Shown here: positions 6,055-13,684 of the stretch, piece by piece
Numbering within the stretch: the stretch's first letter is position 1
Layout of the letters: each line of letters starts with the position of its first letter
IMG/VR virus record: IMGVR_UViG_3300046002_000332
Span: 1 to 26,309 of that record
From: a virus
Length of the DNA: 26,309 bases
Reading direction: 5' to 3' (one strand)
The notes under the pieces: model-generated
Told to the model about the DNA's origin: nothing
The model's database searches: none
The model's input: the letters and a program-made list of their open reading frames with translations, nothing else
Translations under genes and position numbers: made by a program

Positions 6055-7881
6055 ATGACTGATGAAGAATTGCAACAGATGTTTGCTGAAACCGCAAGGA
6101 TTAGAGAACTTGCTAATCCAGCGGCAGTGCCTTATTCCGACTTCCAAGTACCAACATCAAATGCTGCACCATCATCATTTGGATCAAACCTTGGCGGCTT
6201 ACTGTTTGGCGGTGCTGACTCAGGCATGAATGAGTATTTGAGCAGAGATCAGCAAAAGGCTATGCAGAATCAGGCGCTGATGAGCGCCGCCATGTCGCTG
6301 CTCAAGAACAGCGGATGGACTACGCAACCTGTTTCCTTTGGTCAGGCACTTGGTAGCGCGTATGAGGCTGGCACTGCCGGTTATCAAGGCGCACAAAAGA
6401 ATGCTATCGAGCAATTGATGACCAAGCAGAAGCTGGATGAGTACAAGCGAAAACAACAATTGCAACAAATGTTGACGCGGAATCTTATTGGAGATCAAGC
6501 ACCGCCAGCCGTTGCAGCAGAGCCTCAAACAGCGTTTCCGAGGGTTGGCGAAACCATCAGCCCACTCCAATCTCAACTTATTGGCGGCTTGCCTTTTGGA
6601 CCGACTAATGCTCGCCAAGCATTGATTGGTCAGCAGATGCCAGAAGGAGTTGGTCTACCATCATTGCCAGAAGTTACGGTATCCAACAAGCCCAAGCCAC
6701 AGCAAGATATTTTTGGTTCTTTATCGCCTCAACAAAAATTGTTGGTGGCAATGAATCCTGACGCTATGCTGCCAAAGGTGTTTGAAGAAAGCATGAGGCG
6801 TGAGAGTTTTGAAACCATTACTGGTCAAGATGCTGCCGACCTCGGACTTGATCCTCGCGGAAAATATCAGATCAACAATAGAACAAATCAGGTCAGCACG
6901 GTGCAAGCGCCTAGTGATGAGTACGAGATTGTGAGTGGTGCAAGTGCCGTCAAGGTTGGTTTGCCTGGCGTTGGTACTTACCAGTTGAACAGAAATACAA
7001 AACAAGCCACGCTGGTTGGAACTGCTGAAGGCGCATTCGGTGGCGGCACAACTGGCTTGGCTTACAACATATTGTTGACCGAAGACCCAAGCAGCGCCAA
7101 ATATGCTTTGGCGTATCGTGAGTTGAGCAAGCCAGTGCCAACCGAACGGGTTGGGCCTGACGGCTCTATTCGAACTGTGTATACACAGCCTGCGCCTCTT
7201 CCACCATCATTTCCACCGCCAAGCTACAAAGGCAAAATTCCTACGCCATCAACAACGCCAGCAACTATTGTTCAGCCAAGTGCTGTCAGTACGGCTGCGC
7301 CAGCTAGAAGAACAGTAACACCTCCGGTTGTTGCGCCTGCTGATGGTGCTGTCGCAGTCCCATTGGCTGCTGGTGTTAAGTCAACGCCATTTGCGCCAAG
7401 ACCAGAAGAGATTTCAAAGTCAAGGGAAGCAATAAAAGCTGCCGTTGACTTTGTAGCTGCGCTTGAAAAAATAGAAAATGTCGTTTCTCAAGAAGGAATG
7501 CAACTTGGTGGCATTGGATCGAAAGGCGCTACACAAACAGCAATTTATGAAGATTTGCTGACCAAAGCAAGAAAAGCGGCAGAGCTTGGCGTATTAAACA
7601 AAGAAGATTTACCAAGATTACAAGCCCAATTAAGTGACCCAACAAACCTTTCAACATACATAAAAGGTCTTGGCGGTCCAAGCTATTTCTTTGCTCAAAC
7701 AGGTGAAATGAAAGATCGCATGATTCAAGAAGCAATGAGAACAAATCTACAGTTTGGTCAACCGATCATGCAGTTGCCTAAATCATTTAGTGCACCTAGA
7801 CCAGCTCCAGCTCCAGCTAGACCGCCAACGCCTCCAGTAATTCAAGAATTACTAAAACTATATCCAGGAAGGAGTCAATAA
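6055..7881 (+). CDS. Long internal virion (ejection-type) protein with a duplicated motif
   Basis: This 608-residue protein has a good AGGTGA ribosome site 5-6 bp before ATG 6055. Residues 1-130 are helical with a Gly-rich patch. Two copies of a roughly 33-residue unit follow, at 252-284 (FETITGQDAADLGLDPRGKY...) and 290-322 (YEIVSGASAVKVGLPGVGTY...). A Pro/Ala/Thr-rich linker covers about 375-440. A helical C-terminal region (about 450-570) precedes a proline-rich tail (PAPAPARPPTPP). The repeat resembles 'xxLTPxExxxxGLPxGxYQxNxxTGxV' units I recall from large podovirus internal proteins. The stop overlaps the next start (TAATG). A core/ejection role is inferred from size, composition and location. 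Confidence 0.68.
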   Translation: MTDEELQQMFAETARIRELANPAAVPYSDFQVPTSNAAPSSFGSNLGGLLFGGADSGMNEYLSRDQQKAMQNQALMSAAMSLLKNSGWTTQPVSFGQALGSAYEAGTAGYQGAQKNAIEQLMTKQKLDEYKRKQQLQQMLTRNLIGDQAPPAVAAEPQTAFPRVGETISPLQSQLIGGLPFGPTNARQALIGQQMPEGVGLPSLPEVTVSNKPKPQQDIFGSLSPQQKLLVAMNPDAMLPKVFEESMRRESFETITGQDAADLGLDPRGKYQINNRTNQVSTVQAPSDEYEIVSGASAVKVGLPGVGTYQLNRNTKQATLVGTAEGAFGGGTTGLAYNILLTEDPSSAKYALAYRELSKPVPTERVGPDGSIRTVYTQPAPLPPSFPPPSYKGKIPTPSTTPATIVQPSAVSTAAPARRTVTPPVVAPADGAVAVPLAAGVKSTPFAPRPEEISKSREAIKAAVDFVAALEKIENVVSQEGMQLGGIGSKGATQTAIYEDLLTKARKAAELGVLNKEDLPRLQAQLSDPTNLSTYIKGLGGPSYFFAQTGEMKDRMIQEAMRTNLQFGQPIMQLPKSFSAPRPAPAPARPPTPPVIQELLKLYPGRSQ

Positions 7882-9974
7882 TGGCTGAACCAACTATTGA
7901 CGATCTGTATAAATCTTTGCAAGCTGCTGATGCGGCTGGTGATAGGCAGGCGGCTCAAGCCTTGGCCGACTACATCAGGTCATTGCAAGTACCAACGCCA
8001 AGCGAAAAACAGATTGAAATGACTACTGGTGCGCCTTTAGGTGTAAGGGCTGCTGTCGGCTCTTCCACCACCAGTGAAGATAAGTTGGCAACGCTAAAGA
8101 AATTCTTTCCTGACGCACAGCCATACGACAAAGACAACTTCATCTATACCGATCCAAAGACCGGTAGGCCAACACTGATGAATGAAAAGAATCCTGTACT
8201 CTTTGGCGTGCCTTTGCCCACTATGGGTGATATTGCTGGCGCTTTGCCAGAGATTTCAGAGTTTGTTGGTGCTGGTACTGGCGCTGCTCTTATGTCACCA
8301 TTTGGACCGGCAGGCATGGTTGCTGGCGCTGGTACTGGTGGCGCAGCATTCAAGAAGCTGTACGAGATGGGTATGCAATATGGCGGCCCATCAGTTGAAA
8401 CCAGAGGCGGTGCAGAGCAAGCCACTGGAGTCACAAAAGATATTTTGCTAAACGCTATTGGTCAGCGTGGTGGACAACTTGCGGAGAAGTATCTGCCGCA
8501 ATTGCTAACACCAATCCAACAAAAGCTGATGGGACTGCGCCAAGGCATACCGCAAGCAGCATCAAGACTCGGCATCAAACTGCCTGCCGGTGTCGCTACG
8601 CAAAGTCCTGCTGTGCAGCGTTTGGAGGCTGGACTCGCGCAAACGCCTGGCGGCGCTCAAGTCATTGCACCAAGGTACGAATTGATGCAAGAGCAGATGG
8701 GTACTGCATCAAGAAATATTGCCGAAGATATTTCTAGAGCAAGCAAGACACCTACACCGCAAATATTTACAGAAAAAGGTGGACTTGGAAAATTCTTACA
8801 AGAAGGCTCTCAAGCTGCTGGTAAAAGATTTGAGGAAAGACGCGAACAGATTGATGACATTGTGGCAAACGCTGTTGGCTCACAAAACCGATTCCCAGCA
8901 ACAAACACAGCCCAATTGGTTGCTCAACTTCAAGCTGAAATTGCCAAAAGTCCACAAACACTTGGACCAATTTATCAGCCAGTCATTGATCGCGCCATGC
9001 GTGTTGTGTCTGATGCCCAATCTGGGTTTGGTGGTGTTCCATTTGCTGCGCTTAGAAAAGAGCGAACAAGCATTGGAAAAGATTTAGCCCGACCAGATAT
9101 TTCTGGTCTTTCAGACACATCAAATTTTGCGCGTTTGTATGACGCATTGCGTAAGGATGTGGTGGCTGCGGCTAATCAGTCTGGCGACATTGCAAGCCGA
9201 GCAATCAAATTGCATGATCGATATGTACGGTTCAATCGTGAAGTCAATCTGCCTGCACTACAAAAAATCGTAGATCAAAATCTTGATGTGAATGCCGTCA
9301 ACTTTGCGATGGCAGGCACAAAAGATGGCATGGGTAGACTTCAACTGTTGATGCGTAATTTCAGACCAGAAGAGCGAGACACATTGGCCGCATCAGTTTG
9401 GCAACAGCTTGGCAATGCAAAAGCTGGCATGAAAGAAGGCGTAGATGTAGGGGCTGACAGCTATGAATTCAGCGCCAATACATTTTTGACAAACTGGAAC
9501 AACTTAAGCGACAGCGCAAAGCGAGTCCTGTTCTCTGGCGAGAGATACCGAAACATCATTCCATCCATCAATGACTTGGTTAAAGTAACTACAGGTGCGC
9601 GTGAAGCTGGCAAGGCCGTCAACACATCTAACACTGCTGGCGCTCAGATGGTTACATCAGCCTTATTAGGCGCTGGTGGTTTGGTTGGCGGTGGAGTTGG
9701 TGGCGATATGACGCAAGCACTTGTAGGCGGTTTATCTGCCCTGAGTGGACTTGTCTTGACCAGCAACACAGCAGCCAAGCTATTGGAAAGCCCAAGATTT
9801 ATTCGATGGGTTTCTGACACCAGTAAATTGGTTGCCAACAATCCCAACACACTGACAACACAAATCGCAAAACTGTCGGCAATTGCAACAGCAGAGCCAG
9901 GCATGAGCGATGCGATTGAAGCGTATTACAAACAAATCAAACCAATTGCTGCCGAAGTGCGTAGAGCGAGGTAA
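7881..9974 (+). CDS. Long internal virion (ejection-type) protein with hydrophobic C-terminal segment
   Basis: This 697-residue protein starts at an ATG overlapping the previous TAA. The N-terminus, TIDDLYKSLQAADAAGDRQA, matches a short helical-hairpin motif ('L.AAdaAGD..AA..LA.yIr') common at the start of phage internal proteins. Residues about 130-165 are Gly/Ala-rich and hydrophobic (FVGAGTGAALMSPFGPAGMV). A long helical body follows. Near the C-terminus lies a second hydrophobic stretch (about 590-632, VTSALLGAGGLVGGGVGGDM). Two potential membrane-inserting stretches fit a protein ejected into the cell envelope with the genome. No lytic transglycosylase motif was found. Confidence 0.7.
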   Translation: MAEPTIDDLYKSLQAADAAGDRQAAQALADYIRSLQVPTPSEKQIEMTTGAPLGVRAAVGSSTTSEDKLATLKKFFPDAQPYDKDNFIYTDPKTGRPTLMNEKNPVLFGVPLPTMGDIAGALPEISEFVGAGTGAALMSPFGPAGMVAGAGTGGAAFKKLYEMGMQYGGPSVETRGGAEQATGVTKDILLNAIGQRGGQLAEKYLPQLLTPIQQKLMGLRQGIPQAASRLGIKLPAGVATQSPAVQRLEAGLAQTPGGAQVIAPRYELMQEQMGTASRNIAEDISRASKTPTPQIFTEKGGLGKFLQEGSQAAGKRFEERREQIDDIVANAVGSQNRFPATNTAQLVAQLQAEIAKSPQTLGPIYQPVIDRAMRVVSDAQSGFGGVPFAALRKERTSIGKDLARPDISGLSDTSNFARLYDALRKDVVAAANQSGDIASRAIKLHDRYVRFNREVNLPALQKIVDQNLDVNAVNFAMAGTKDGMGRLQLLMRNFRPEERDTLAASVWQQLGNAKAGMKEGVDVGADSYEFSANTFLTNWNNLSDSAKRVLFSGERYRNIIPSINDLVKVTTGAREAGKAVNTSNTAGAQMVTSALLGAGGLVGGGVGGDMTQALVGGLSALSGLVLTSNTAAKLLESPRFIRWVSDTSKLVANNPNTLTTQIAKLSAIATAEPGMSDAIEAYYKQIKPIAAEVRRAR

Positions 9975-9977
9975 TAA

Positions 9978-11525
9978 ATGGCAACCTACCTAGACTATCT
10001 GACCGGCGCTGGAGAGACTGCTGCAACCCTTGGCAGCGGTGCGCTGGCCGGTTTGCTTGGTATGCCCTATGGCGTGTACAAGGGAGCGACCAGCGGCAAG
10101 CTGGGTACGCGAGAGGCTAACCGCATTGCTGAGGCAGAGGCAAAGCGTGTCATGCAACAGTACACCTATCAGCCCCGCGGTCAGGTTGCGCCAGAAATGT
10201 TGCAAAGCCTTGGTGGTCTGCTTGAGGCAAGCAAGCTGCCGCCAGTAATTCCAGAGGCTGCGATGCTGGCATCAATACCGCGTCAAGCTGTGGCCGCGCA
10301 AGCTGAACGCACTGGCATGGCCGCTGAACGCGCTATCACGCCAATGGTTAATCAAACAATGCAGCGTGGTGGGTTTGGCGCTGGTCTGCTTGGTGACTTG
10401 GCGCAGGGGACTACAAGCAATGTGTATATACCTGTCACACCTAAGAAGCCAAATCCGATAGTTGGTACAAGATATCAAACTCGGCAATTGCCTGGCATTG
10501 TTCCGAGACGAAAAGTTGATTACGAACAAATGCGTGGCGGCAGCATTTTTACATACCCAACTGATCAACTAAGTCGCAATGTCGAAGTCACCAATGTCAG
10601 CGACATACCACTTGGAAACAATTCGTTTGTCACGCCAGGCGGGTTGATGTACATGATGGATGAAAACAATATTAGACGCAATATTGGATATGCCTCCGGT
10701 CAGGCACAGGCTATGTCGCAAAATAATCGAGCCTTGCAGGCTATAGAAGAAAACCTAAAGATGGGCGGTACTGGGCGCGTATTTATGGCCCCACACACAA
10801 TGCCGCCAGGTGGCGAGAACTTCTCAACTGGTCCAACGCTTGGGCTTTTATCATTGATTGATGCAACAAACCCAAGTCCCAAATTATTGAATCAAATATC
10901 AGATCAGATGAGGGCAAAGACTATTAAAGGTAAGCCTGGTAAATACAAAGACTTTGTCGGATTGAATGATCCAGCATCGCGTTTGCAATTACTGACTGGA
11001 GAAGGTTTGCCTGTCGGTAGCGCAGGAGATTTGCGTAAAGTATTTGTGGAGAAGATGAGTAATGTTGGCGCAGAGCAAGGTCTTGGATTTAACTATCCCG
11101 ATCTGCAAAACGCGATGCTTGATCCAAATGTAATGTACAAACAACCATTTTTGATGGGTGACTCAATCTTTGAGGCATTACCAAAATTGGGAATTTCACG
11201 CGGTGCTCATGGCGCATATGGATATGACATTCCTGGCGTGTTCTTAGGAAACACTAGGGGCGCACCAATCAGCGAATTTATGCAACCCTTGTACAACCAA
11301 ATTTTGCCAACGCAAATGAACAAGCCTGGCTCAGATATAAAAAGAGCAAGTCTAGAAGATTTGTTTGTCAATTATCAATTCCATGGCGACATCCCCGCTG
11401 GTAGAACATATGCAGACCCAAACCAATTAACTCGCGGTGTGCTGTCCACTGCCGGCAAAGGTATCTCCATGTTCATGGATGACAAAGAGATAGCAAGACT
11501 CAAGCGTCTTCTTGGGGATCAGTGA
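9978..11525 (+). CDS. Virion protein with polyvalent-protein-like N-terminus
   Basis: This 515-residue protein begins 4 bp after the previous stop. Its first 90 residues carry a Gly/Ala hydrophobic helix (ETAATLGSGALAGLLGMPYG), a charged helix and the motif TYQPRGQVAPEMLQSLGGLL. This resembles the segment that begins or links polyvalent proteins ejected by phages and conjugative elements ('TYQPRT..G...L..L'). The rest (about 190-515) is globular, with motifs such as GRVFMAPHTMPPGGENFSTG and GLNDPASRLQLLTGEG near the middle and ISRGAHGAYGYDIPGVFLGN toward the end. I cannot assign an enzyme activity; an effector-like domain is possible. It is the last plus-strand gene, and its 3' end overlaps a convergent minus gene by 26 bp. 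Confidence 0.65.
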   Translation: MATYLDYLTGAGETAATLGSGALAGLLGMPYGVYKGATSGKLGTREANRIAEAEAKRVMQQYTYQPRGQVAPEMLQSLGGLLEASKLPPVIPEAAMLASIPRQAVAAQAERTGMAAERAITPMVNQTMQRGGFGAGLLGDLAQGTTSNVYIPVTPKKPNPIVGTRYQTRQLPGIVPRRKVDYEQMRGGSIFTYPTDQLSRNVEVTNVSDIPLGNNSFVTPGGLMYMMDENNIRRNIGYASGQAQAMSQNNRALQAIEENLKMGGTGRVFMAPHTMPPGGENFSTGPTLGLLSLIDATNPSPKLLNQISDQMRAKTIKGKPGKYKDFVGLNDPASRLQLLTGEGLPVGSAGDLRKVFVEKMSNVGAEQGLGFNYPDLQNAMLDPNVMYKQPFLMGDSIFEALPKLGISRGAHGAYGYDIPGVFLGNTRGAPISEFMQPLYNQILPTQMNKPGSDIKRASLEDLFVNYQFHGDIPAGRTYADPNQLTRGVLSTAGKGISMFMDDKEIARLKRLLGDQ

Positions 11526-11679
11526 TCATAATTATGTAGTGCTCAAGAGCGCGGATTGCTTCATTGACAATTGCCTCTTGTTCTGGCGCAGATAATTTGA
11601 GGATGCCGTCATCTGGCTGCACATCAATATTGATACCGTAGTCAGGTATCAGTTGAACATCTAAAGTTATCTTCATCAT
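11500..11679 (-). CDS. 59-residue acidic protein, last gene of the minus-strand operon
   Basis: Read directly from the sequence. On the minus strand ATG at 11679 overlaps the stop of the upstream gene as ATGA and runs 59 codons to a TGA at 11502-11500. The protein begins MMKITLDVQLIPDYGINIDV and ends YIIMITDPQEDA. It has a beta-like first half, an acidic helix (SAPEQEAIVNEAIRALEHYI) and no Cys. No family is recognised. The coupling and sensible composition support it as real. Its last 26 bp lie antisense to the end of the virion gene on the other strand. Confidence 0.65.
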   Translation of the reverse strand: MMKITLDVQLIPDYGINIDVQPDDGILKLSAPEQEAIVNEAIRALEHYIIMITDPQEDA

Positions 11680-12044
11680 CTATCCCCAAACAGTGCAGCC
11701 ACCAGCGGATCGCGCCTCGGCTTTAATCTCTTACCTCTTTCCCTTGCCAAGCGGAAAGCCTTATCGTCCAATGACTCACGCGCTCTGAATCGGCGTAGTC
11801 TCTCCACAGGTGTCAGCGGTGGCGGCTTGACAGCATCAGTGCCAATTCCATAACTGTACACCGCCACCAGCACATTGCCTGATCTGCGCCACTCCTGAAT
11901 GTGGACCGTGCCAGCAAGCCGCAGACGGTTGATCATCTGCTGCGCTGAACGCTCGGTGCAGTACACCTTACGGCCAAGCTCTGGCGCTGTGCAGGCGGTG
12001 CGTTGCAGCAGATCAATCACTCGCGGTAGTCTTGCAGATTTCAA
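11676..12044 (-). CDS. Winged-helix DNA-binding protein
   Basis: This 122-residue basic protein reads from the minus strand. The N-terminal 55 residues form a helix-turn-helix pattern: RVIDLLQRTACTAPELGRKV, a recognition helix around TERSAQQMINRLRLAGTV, then a wing-like strand pair (HIQEWRRSGNVLVAVYSYG). The C-terminal half is rich in Arg and Lys (VERLRRFRARESLDD..., RLARERGKRLKPRRD). Such wHTH proteins, often built on an MarR/DprA-like winged helix, are common in early operons of phages. It may regulate phage or host promoters. Start and stop overlap neighbours by 4 bp (ATGA), so it is translationally coupled. Target sites are unknown. Confidence 0.75.
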   Translation of the reverse strand: MKSARLPRVIDLLQRTACTAPELGRKVYCTERSAQQMINRLRLAGTVHIQEWRRSGNVLVAVYSYGIGTDAVKPPPLTPVERLRRFRARESLDDKAFRLARERGKRLKPRRDPLVAALFGDR

Positions 12045-12400
12045 GTGTTCTTCTCTCGAATCTTGGCTTGCAAAGCCTCCCCAAAGGCAAGCTGTCCTTC
12101 CATCTGATGACCACCGCGATGTTCCTTTAAAACTTCAAAATAAACATCTTGCATTTGCGTGCGAGTTAGGTCTACCCATGTGCGCTGTGGTGTAGGTGGT
12201 GGCTTATCGGGGCAATCTTCACACTTTGTCTTGCAGCCGTTCATCTTCATGCACCAAGGCTCTTGCTCTGGCTGTGCCAAGGCTTTGGCGGCTACCAGTT
12301 TGGCAAGTTTTATAGCCAACGCAGTCCCGTTTTCATACGCAGGTAAATCAATATCAAAGCCAGCTTGTTTAGCCATCTCAATGATTTCATCCTGTGTCAT
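12041..12400 (-). CDS. Hypothetical early protein with Cys cluster
   Basis: This 119-residue protein is preceded on the minus strand by AGGAGG, a strong ribosome site. It begins with an amphipathic helix (MTQDEIIEMAKQAGFDIDLP) seen at the start of many small phage proteins in Burkholderiales phages and prophages, as I recall. The middle has four cysteines, Cys50, Cys56, Cys60 and Cys63 (CMKMNGCKTKCEDC), which could bind a metal. The C-terminal helix includes LTRTQMQDVYFEVLKEH. No function is known. It sits in the run of overlapping genes of the minus operon. Confidence 0.72.
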   Translation of the reverse strand: MTQDEIIEMAKQAGFDIDLPAYENGTALAIKLAKLVAAKALAQPEQEPWCMKMNGCKTKCEDCPDKPPPTPQRTWVDLTRTQMQDVYFEVLKEHRGGHQMEGQLAFGEALQAKIREKNT

Positions 12401-12549
12401 TCCTGTGCCCTCCTTTTATAGCTCTCTGTCAGCATCTGCTTAAGCCACTTGGATGCGCCAAGCCTCTTCCATTCCTCATACTGCCATGTCGTCAGCTTTG
12501 CGCCAATGCGCTTTTGTGAGGTGGTCAATTCACTCTTAGGTCTAGGCAT
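12397..12549 (-). CDS. 50-residue basic protein, possible RHH-like DNA-binding protein
   Basis: Read directly from the sequence. ATG at 12549 immediately follows the TAA of the upstream small membrane gene, and its TGA overlaps the next start (ATGA at 12400-12397). The protein begins MPRPKSELTTSQKRIGAKLT and continues with a helix (WQYEEWKRLGASKWLKQMLT). The pattern, a basic 'PRPKSELT' start, a short strand ('IGAKLT') and a helix, recalls small ribbon-helix-helix-like phage proteins, which would bind DNA as dimers. The family call is tentative; the coding status is well supported by coupling on both sides. Confidence 0.65.
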   Translation of the reverse strand: MPRPKSELTTSQKRIGAKLTTWQYEEWKRLGASKWLKQMLTESYKRRAQE

Positions 12550-12724
12550 TTACTTGTCCTCTGTCTTGTCTAGTAAAAAATTGACGATGCAAAAAAGCAC
12601 CAGCAGCGTGATGGCAATACCGATCAAGCCGCCAAGCACAAATGTGATTACTGTCTCCATTGAATTCCTCCGAGTCAAAGTAAAACAGTGCCAGCACCGC
12701 CAGCACTAGGATGATGATCTTCAC
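12542..12724 (-). CDS. Alternative overlapping frame with N-terminal hydrophobic segment
   Basis: A GTG at 12724 overlaps the TGA of the upstream gene as GTGA and opens a 60-codon frame beginning with KIIILVLAVLALFYFDSEEF, a convincing short membrane or signal segment. After about residue 25 it runs across the 36-residue membrane peptide in another frame and its composition becomes shadow-like (CAWRLDRYCHHAAGAFL). Either the start is real and the tail tolerated, or the frame is a coincidence. The coupling and hydrophobic start argue for translation; the missing conserved tail argues against. Confidence 0.35.
   Translation of the reverse strand: MKIIILVLAVLALFYFDSEEFNGDSNHICAWRLDRYCHHAAGAFLHRQFFTRQDRGQVNA
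12550..12660 (-). CDS. 36-residue single-pass membrane peptide
   Basis: Read directly from the sequence. ATG at 12660 on the minus strand follows a near-perfect GGAGG ribosome site (GGAGGAATTCAATG). It encodes METVITFVLGGLIGIAITLL and ends with VNFLLDKTEDK. Almost the whole peptide is one hydrophobic helix with a short charged tail. The stop directly abuts the next gene's ATG. Function unknown; such peptides in early operons may alter host membrane proteins. It lies inside another frame (12542-12724), discussed separately; the ribosome site favours this one. Confidence 0.65.
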   Translation of the reverse strand: METVITFVLGGLIGIAITLLVLFCIVNFLLDKTEDK

Positions 12725-12990
12725 TTCTGGACCGCCAGCAACTCCATCTCAACATCTTTCACGCGGTCACGCAGTATGGTGACCTCATGCTCAAGCTCGG
12801 TGATCTTGCGCTGCATACGCTCTCTGGTCATGTTCTCCGCGTGCGCCCAACCGATCAACGTACCCTCGGTCACAGCCTTGCGTGCAAGCGTGGCAAAGTC
12901 ATCGCGGGAGAGAAATCCACCGCCCACTTCCATGGGTGGCGTGAAACGGTTAACTGCGCGGTCAATCTCAATTTGCATAGTCTGTGACAT
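12721..12990 (-). CDS. 89-residue early protein with C-terminal coiled coil
   Basis: ATG 12990 on the minus strand follows AAGGAG at ideal spacing. The N-terminal half (residues 1-45) includes AVNRFTPPMEVGGGFLSRDD, then a helix (FATLARKAVTEGTLIGWAHA). The C-terminal half is a heptad-like charged helix (ITELEHEVTILRDRVKDVEM), likely a coiled coil for self-assembly or partner binding. No known domain. It overlaps its upstream neighbour by 23 bp, more than the usual 4 bp in this operon, but both frames have good starts. Confidence 0.7.
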   Translation of the reverse strand: MSQTMQIEIDRAVNRFTPPMEVGGGFLSRDDFATLARKAVTEGTLIGWAHAENMTRERMQRKITELEHEVTILRDRVKDVEMELLAVQK

Positions 12991-13234
12991 GGTTTTCTCC
13001 TTGTGGTTGATTGTTCCAAGCCTGCACTAACAGGCTCGCGTTGTAGGGGATTGGTGTGACGGTGGACAGGAATAAGCCCTTGCCGCGCTGTTTACGCCCC
13101 CATGCGTCTACGGCATTGGTGTTCTTCAATTCGTTGCGCTTGACAGCGGCGTAGACCGTGTTGGGCTTGAATCCAGCCTCCACCAGATCGGACATGGTCC
13201 GAGGTTCTTGGCAGTAGTCTTGCAACTCAGTCAT
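12968..13234 (-). CDS. 88-residue protein with possible helix-turn-helix
   Basis: The start overlaps the upstream stop (ATGA at 13234-13231). The N-terminal 40 residues (ELQDYCQEPRTMSDLVEAGF followed by KPNTVYAAVKRNEL) have the helix-turn-helix spacing of small winged-helix regulators: a first helix, a turn at the Gly, and a recognition helix starting near TVYAAVKR. The remainder is a short beta-like segment (GLFLSTVTPIPYNASLLV). It may bind DNA. Confidence in coding is good; the function call is weak. Confidence 0.7.
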   Translation of the reverse strand: MTELQDYCQEPRTMSDLVEAGFKPNTVYAAVKRNELKNTNAVDAWGRKQRGKGLFLSTVTPIPYNASLLVQAWNNQPQGENHVTDYAN

Positions 13235-13506
13235 GCCTCCCTCGCTTTCAACATTGCGTCTGCATACTGGTAAGACGCAACAGCTACTGCATCTGCGGCA
13301 CGCTTTCCAGCATCAAAATTGAAATCGGCTGGGTAGGTGAAGTCAGGATGCCACCCCCTTGCTGAGACATATCCTTGCAAAGCCTTTGCCGCAAAGTAGT
13401 CACGCAATGTCATGCCTTGGTCTATCACGGTTTTTTTGCTGTTGTTGTGGCCGTTGTAATCGTCTGGCTCTTCATGGCTTGTTGGAAATGCTGGTGGGTT
13501 GTTCAC
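13231..13506 (-). CDS. 91-residue conserved small phage protein (MTLRDYFAAKALQG type)
   Basis: The start is taken as GTG 13506, which overlaps the TGA of the upstream membrane gene as GTGA; frames reaching 13773 run antisense to nothing plausible and are shadows. It reads MNNPPAFPTSHEEPDDYNGH, then the motif GMTLRDYFAAKALQGYVS and a helical end (AVAVASYQYADAMLKAREA). The motif 'GMTLRDYFAAKAxQG' is very common in small proteins of phages and prophages of Betaproteobacteria, as I recall, and no function has been assigned. Its place in the early operon fits that distribution. Confidence 0.78.
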   Translation of the reverse strand: MNNPPAFPTSHEEPDDYNGHNNSKKTVIDQGMTLRDYFAAKALQGYVSARGWHPDFTYPADFNFDAGKRAADAVAVASYQYADAMLKAREA

Positions 13507-13643
13507 GATGACCACCATGCTACGAGCAGTGCGGCCAAGCCAACGCCAATGACAAGGCACAGCAGATAGTCCAGAGCAGCCTCTGCGCGTTTGGACAGCT
13601 TGCGGTGTGCCTCTACCGTGAATGCGTGTTGTGTGTGGTTCAT
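13503..13643 (-). CDS. 46-residue single-pass membrane protein
   Basis: Read directly from the sequence. ATG 13643 on the minus strand follows AAGGAG at 5 bp. The protein is MNHTQHAFTVEAHRKLSKRA, a basic amphipathic helix, then a membrane segment (ALDYLLCLVIGVGLAALLVA) and WWSS at the end. The stop overlaps the next start (GTGA), so the two are coupled. The orientation should be N-terminus in the cytoplasm. Function unknown. Confidence 0.68.
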   Translation of the reverse strand: MNHTQHAFTVEAHRKLSKRAEAALDYLLCLVIGVGLAALLVAWWSS

Positions 13644-13659
13644 AGGACTCCTTAAAGAT

Positions 13660-13675
13660 GGGGGACGATGCCCCC
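13660..13675 (-). terminator. GC hairpin between the first and second genes of the minus operon
   Basis: Read on the minus strand, GGGGG and CCCCC flank a 6-nt loop (CATCGT), and ATCTTTAAGG follows. The stem is five G-C pairs, but the U-run is short. It is best seen as a leaky terminator or attenuator that could lower expression of downstream genes relative to the first gene. It might instead stabilise the 3' end of a processed transcript. Confidence 0.4.
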
Positions 13676-13684
13676 TTGGGTTGA

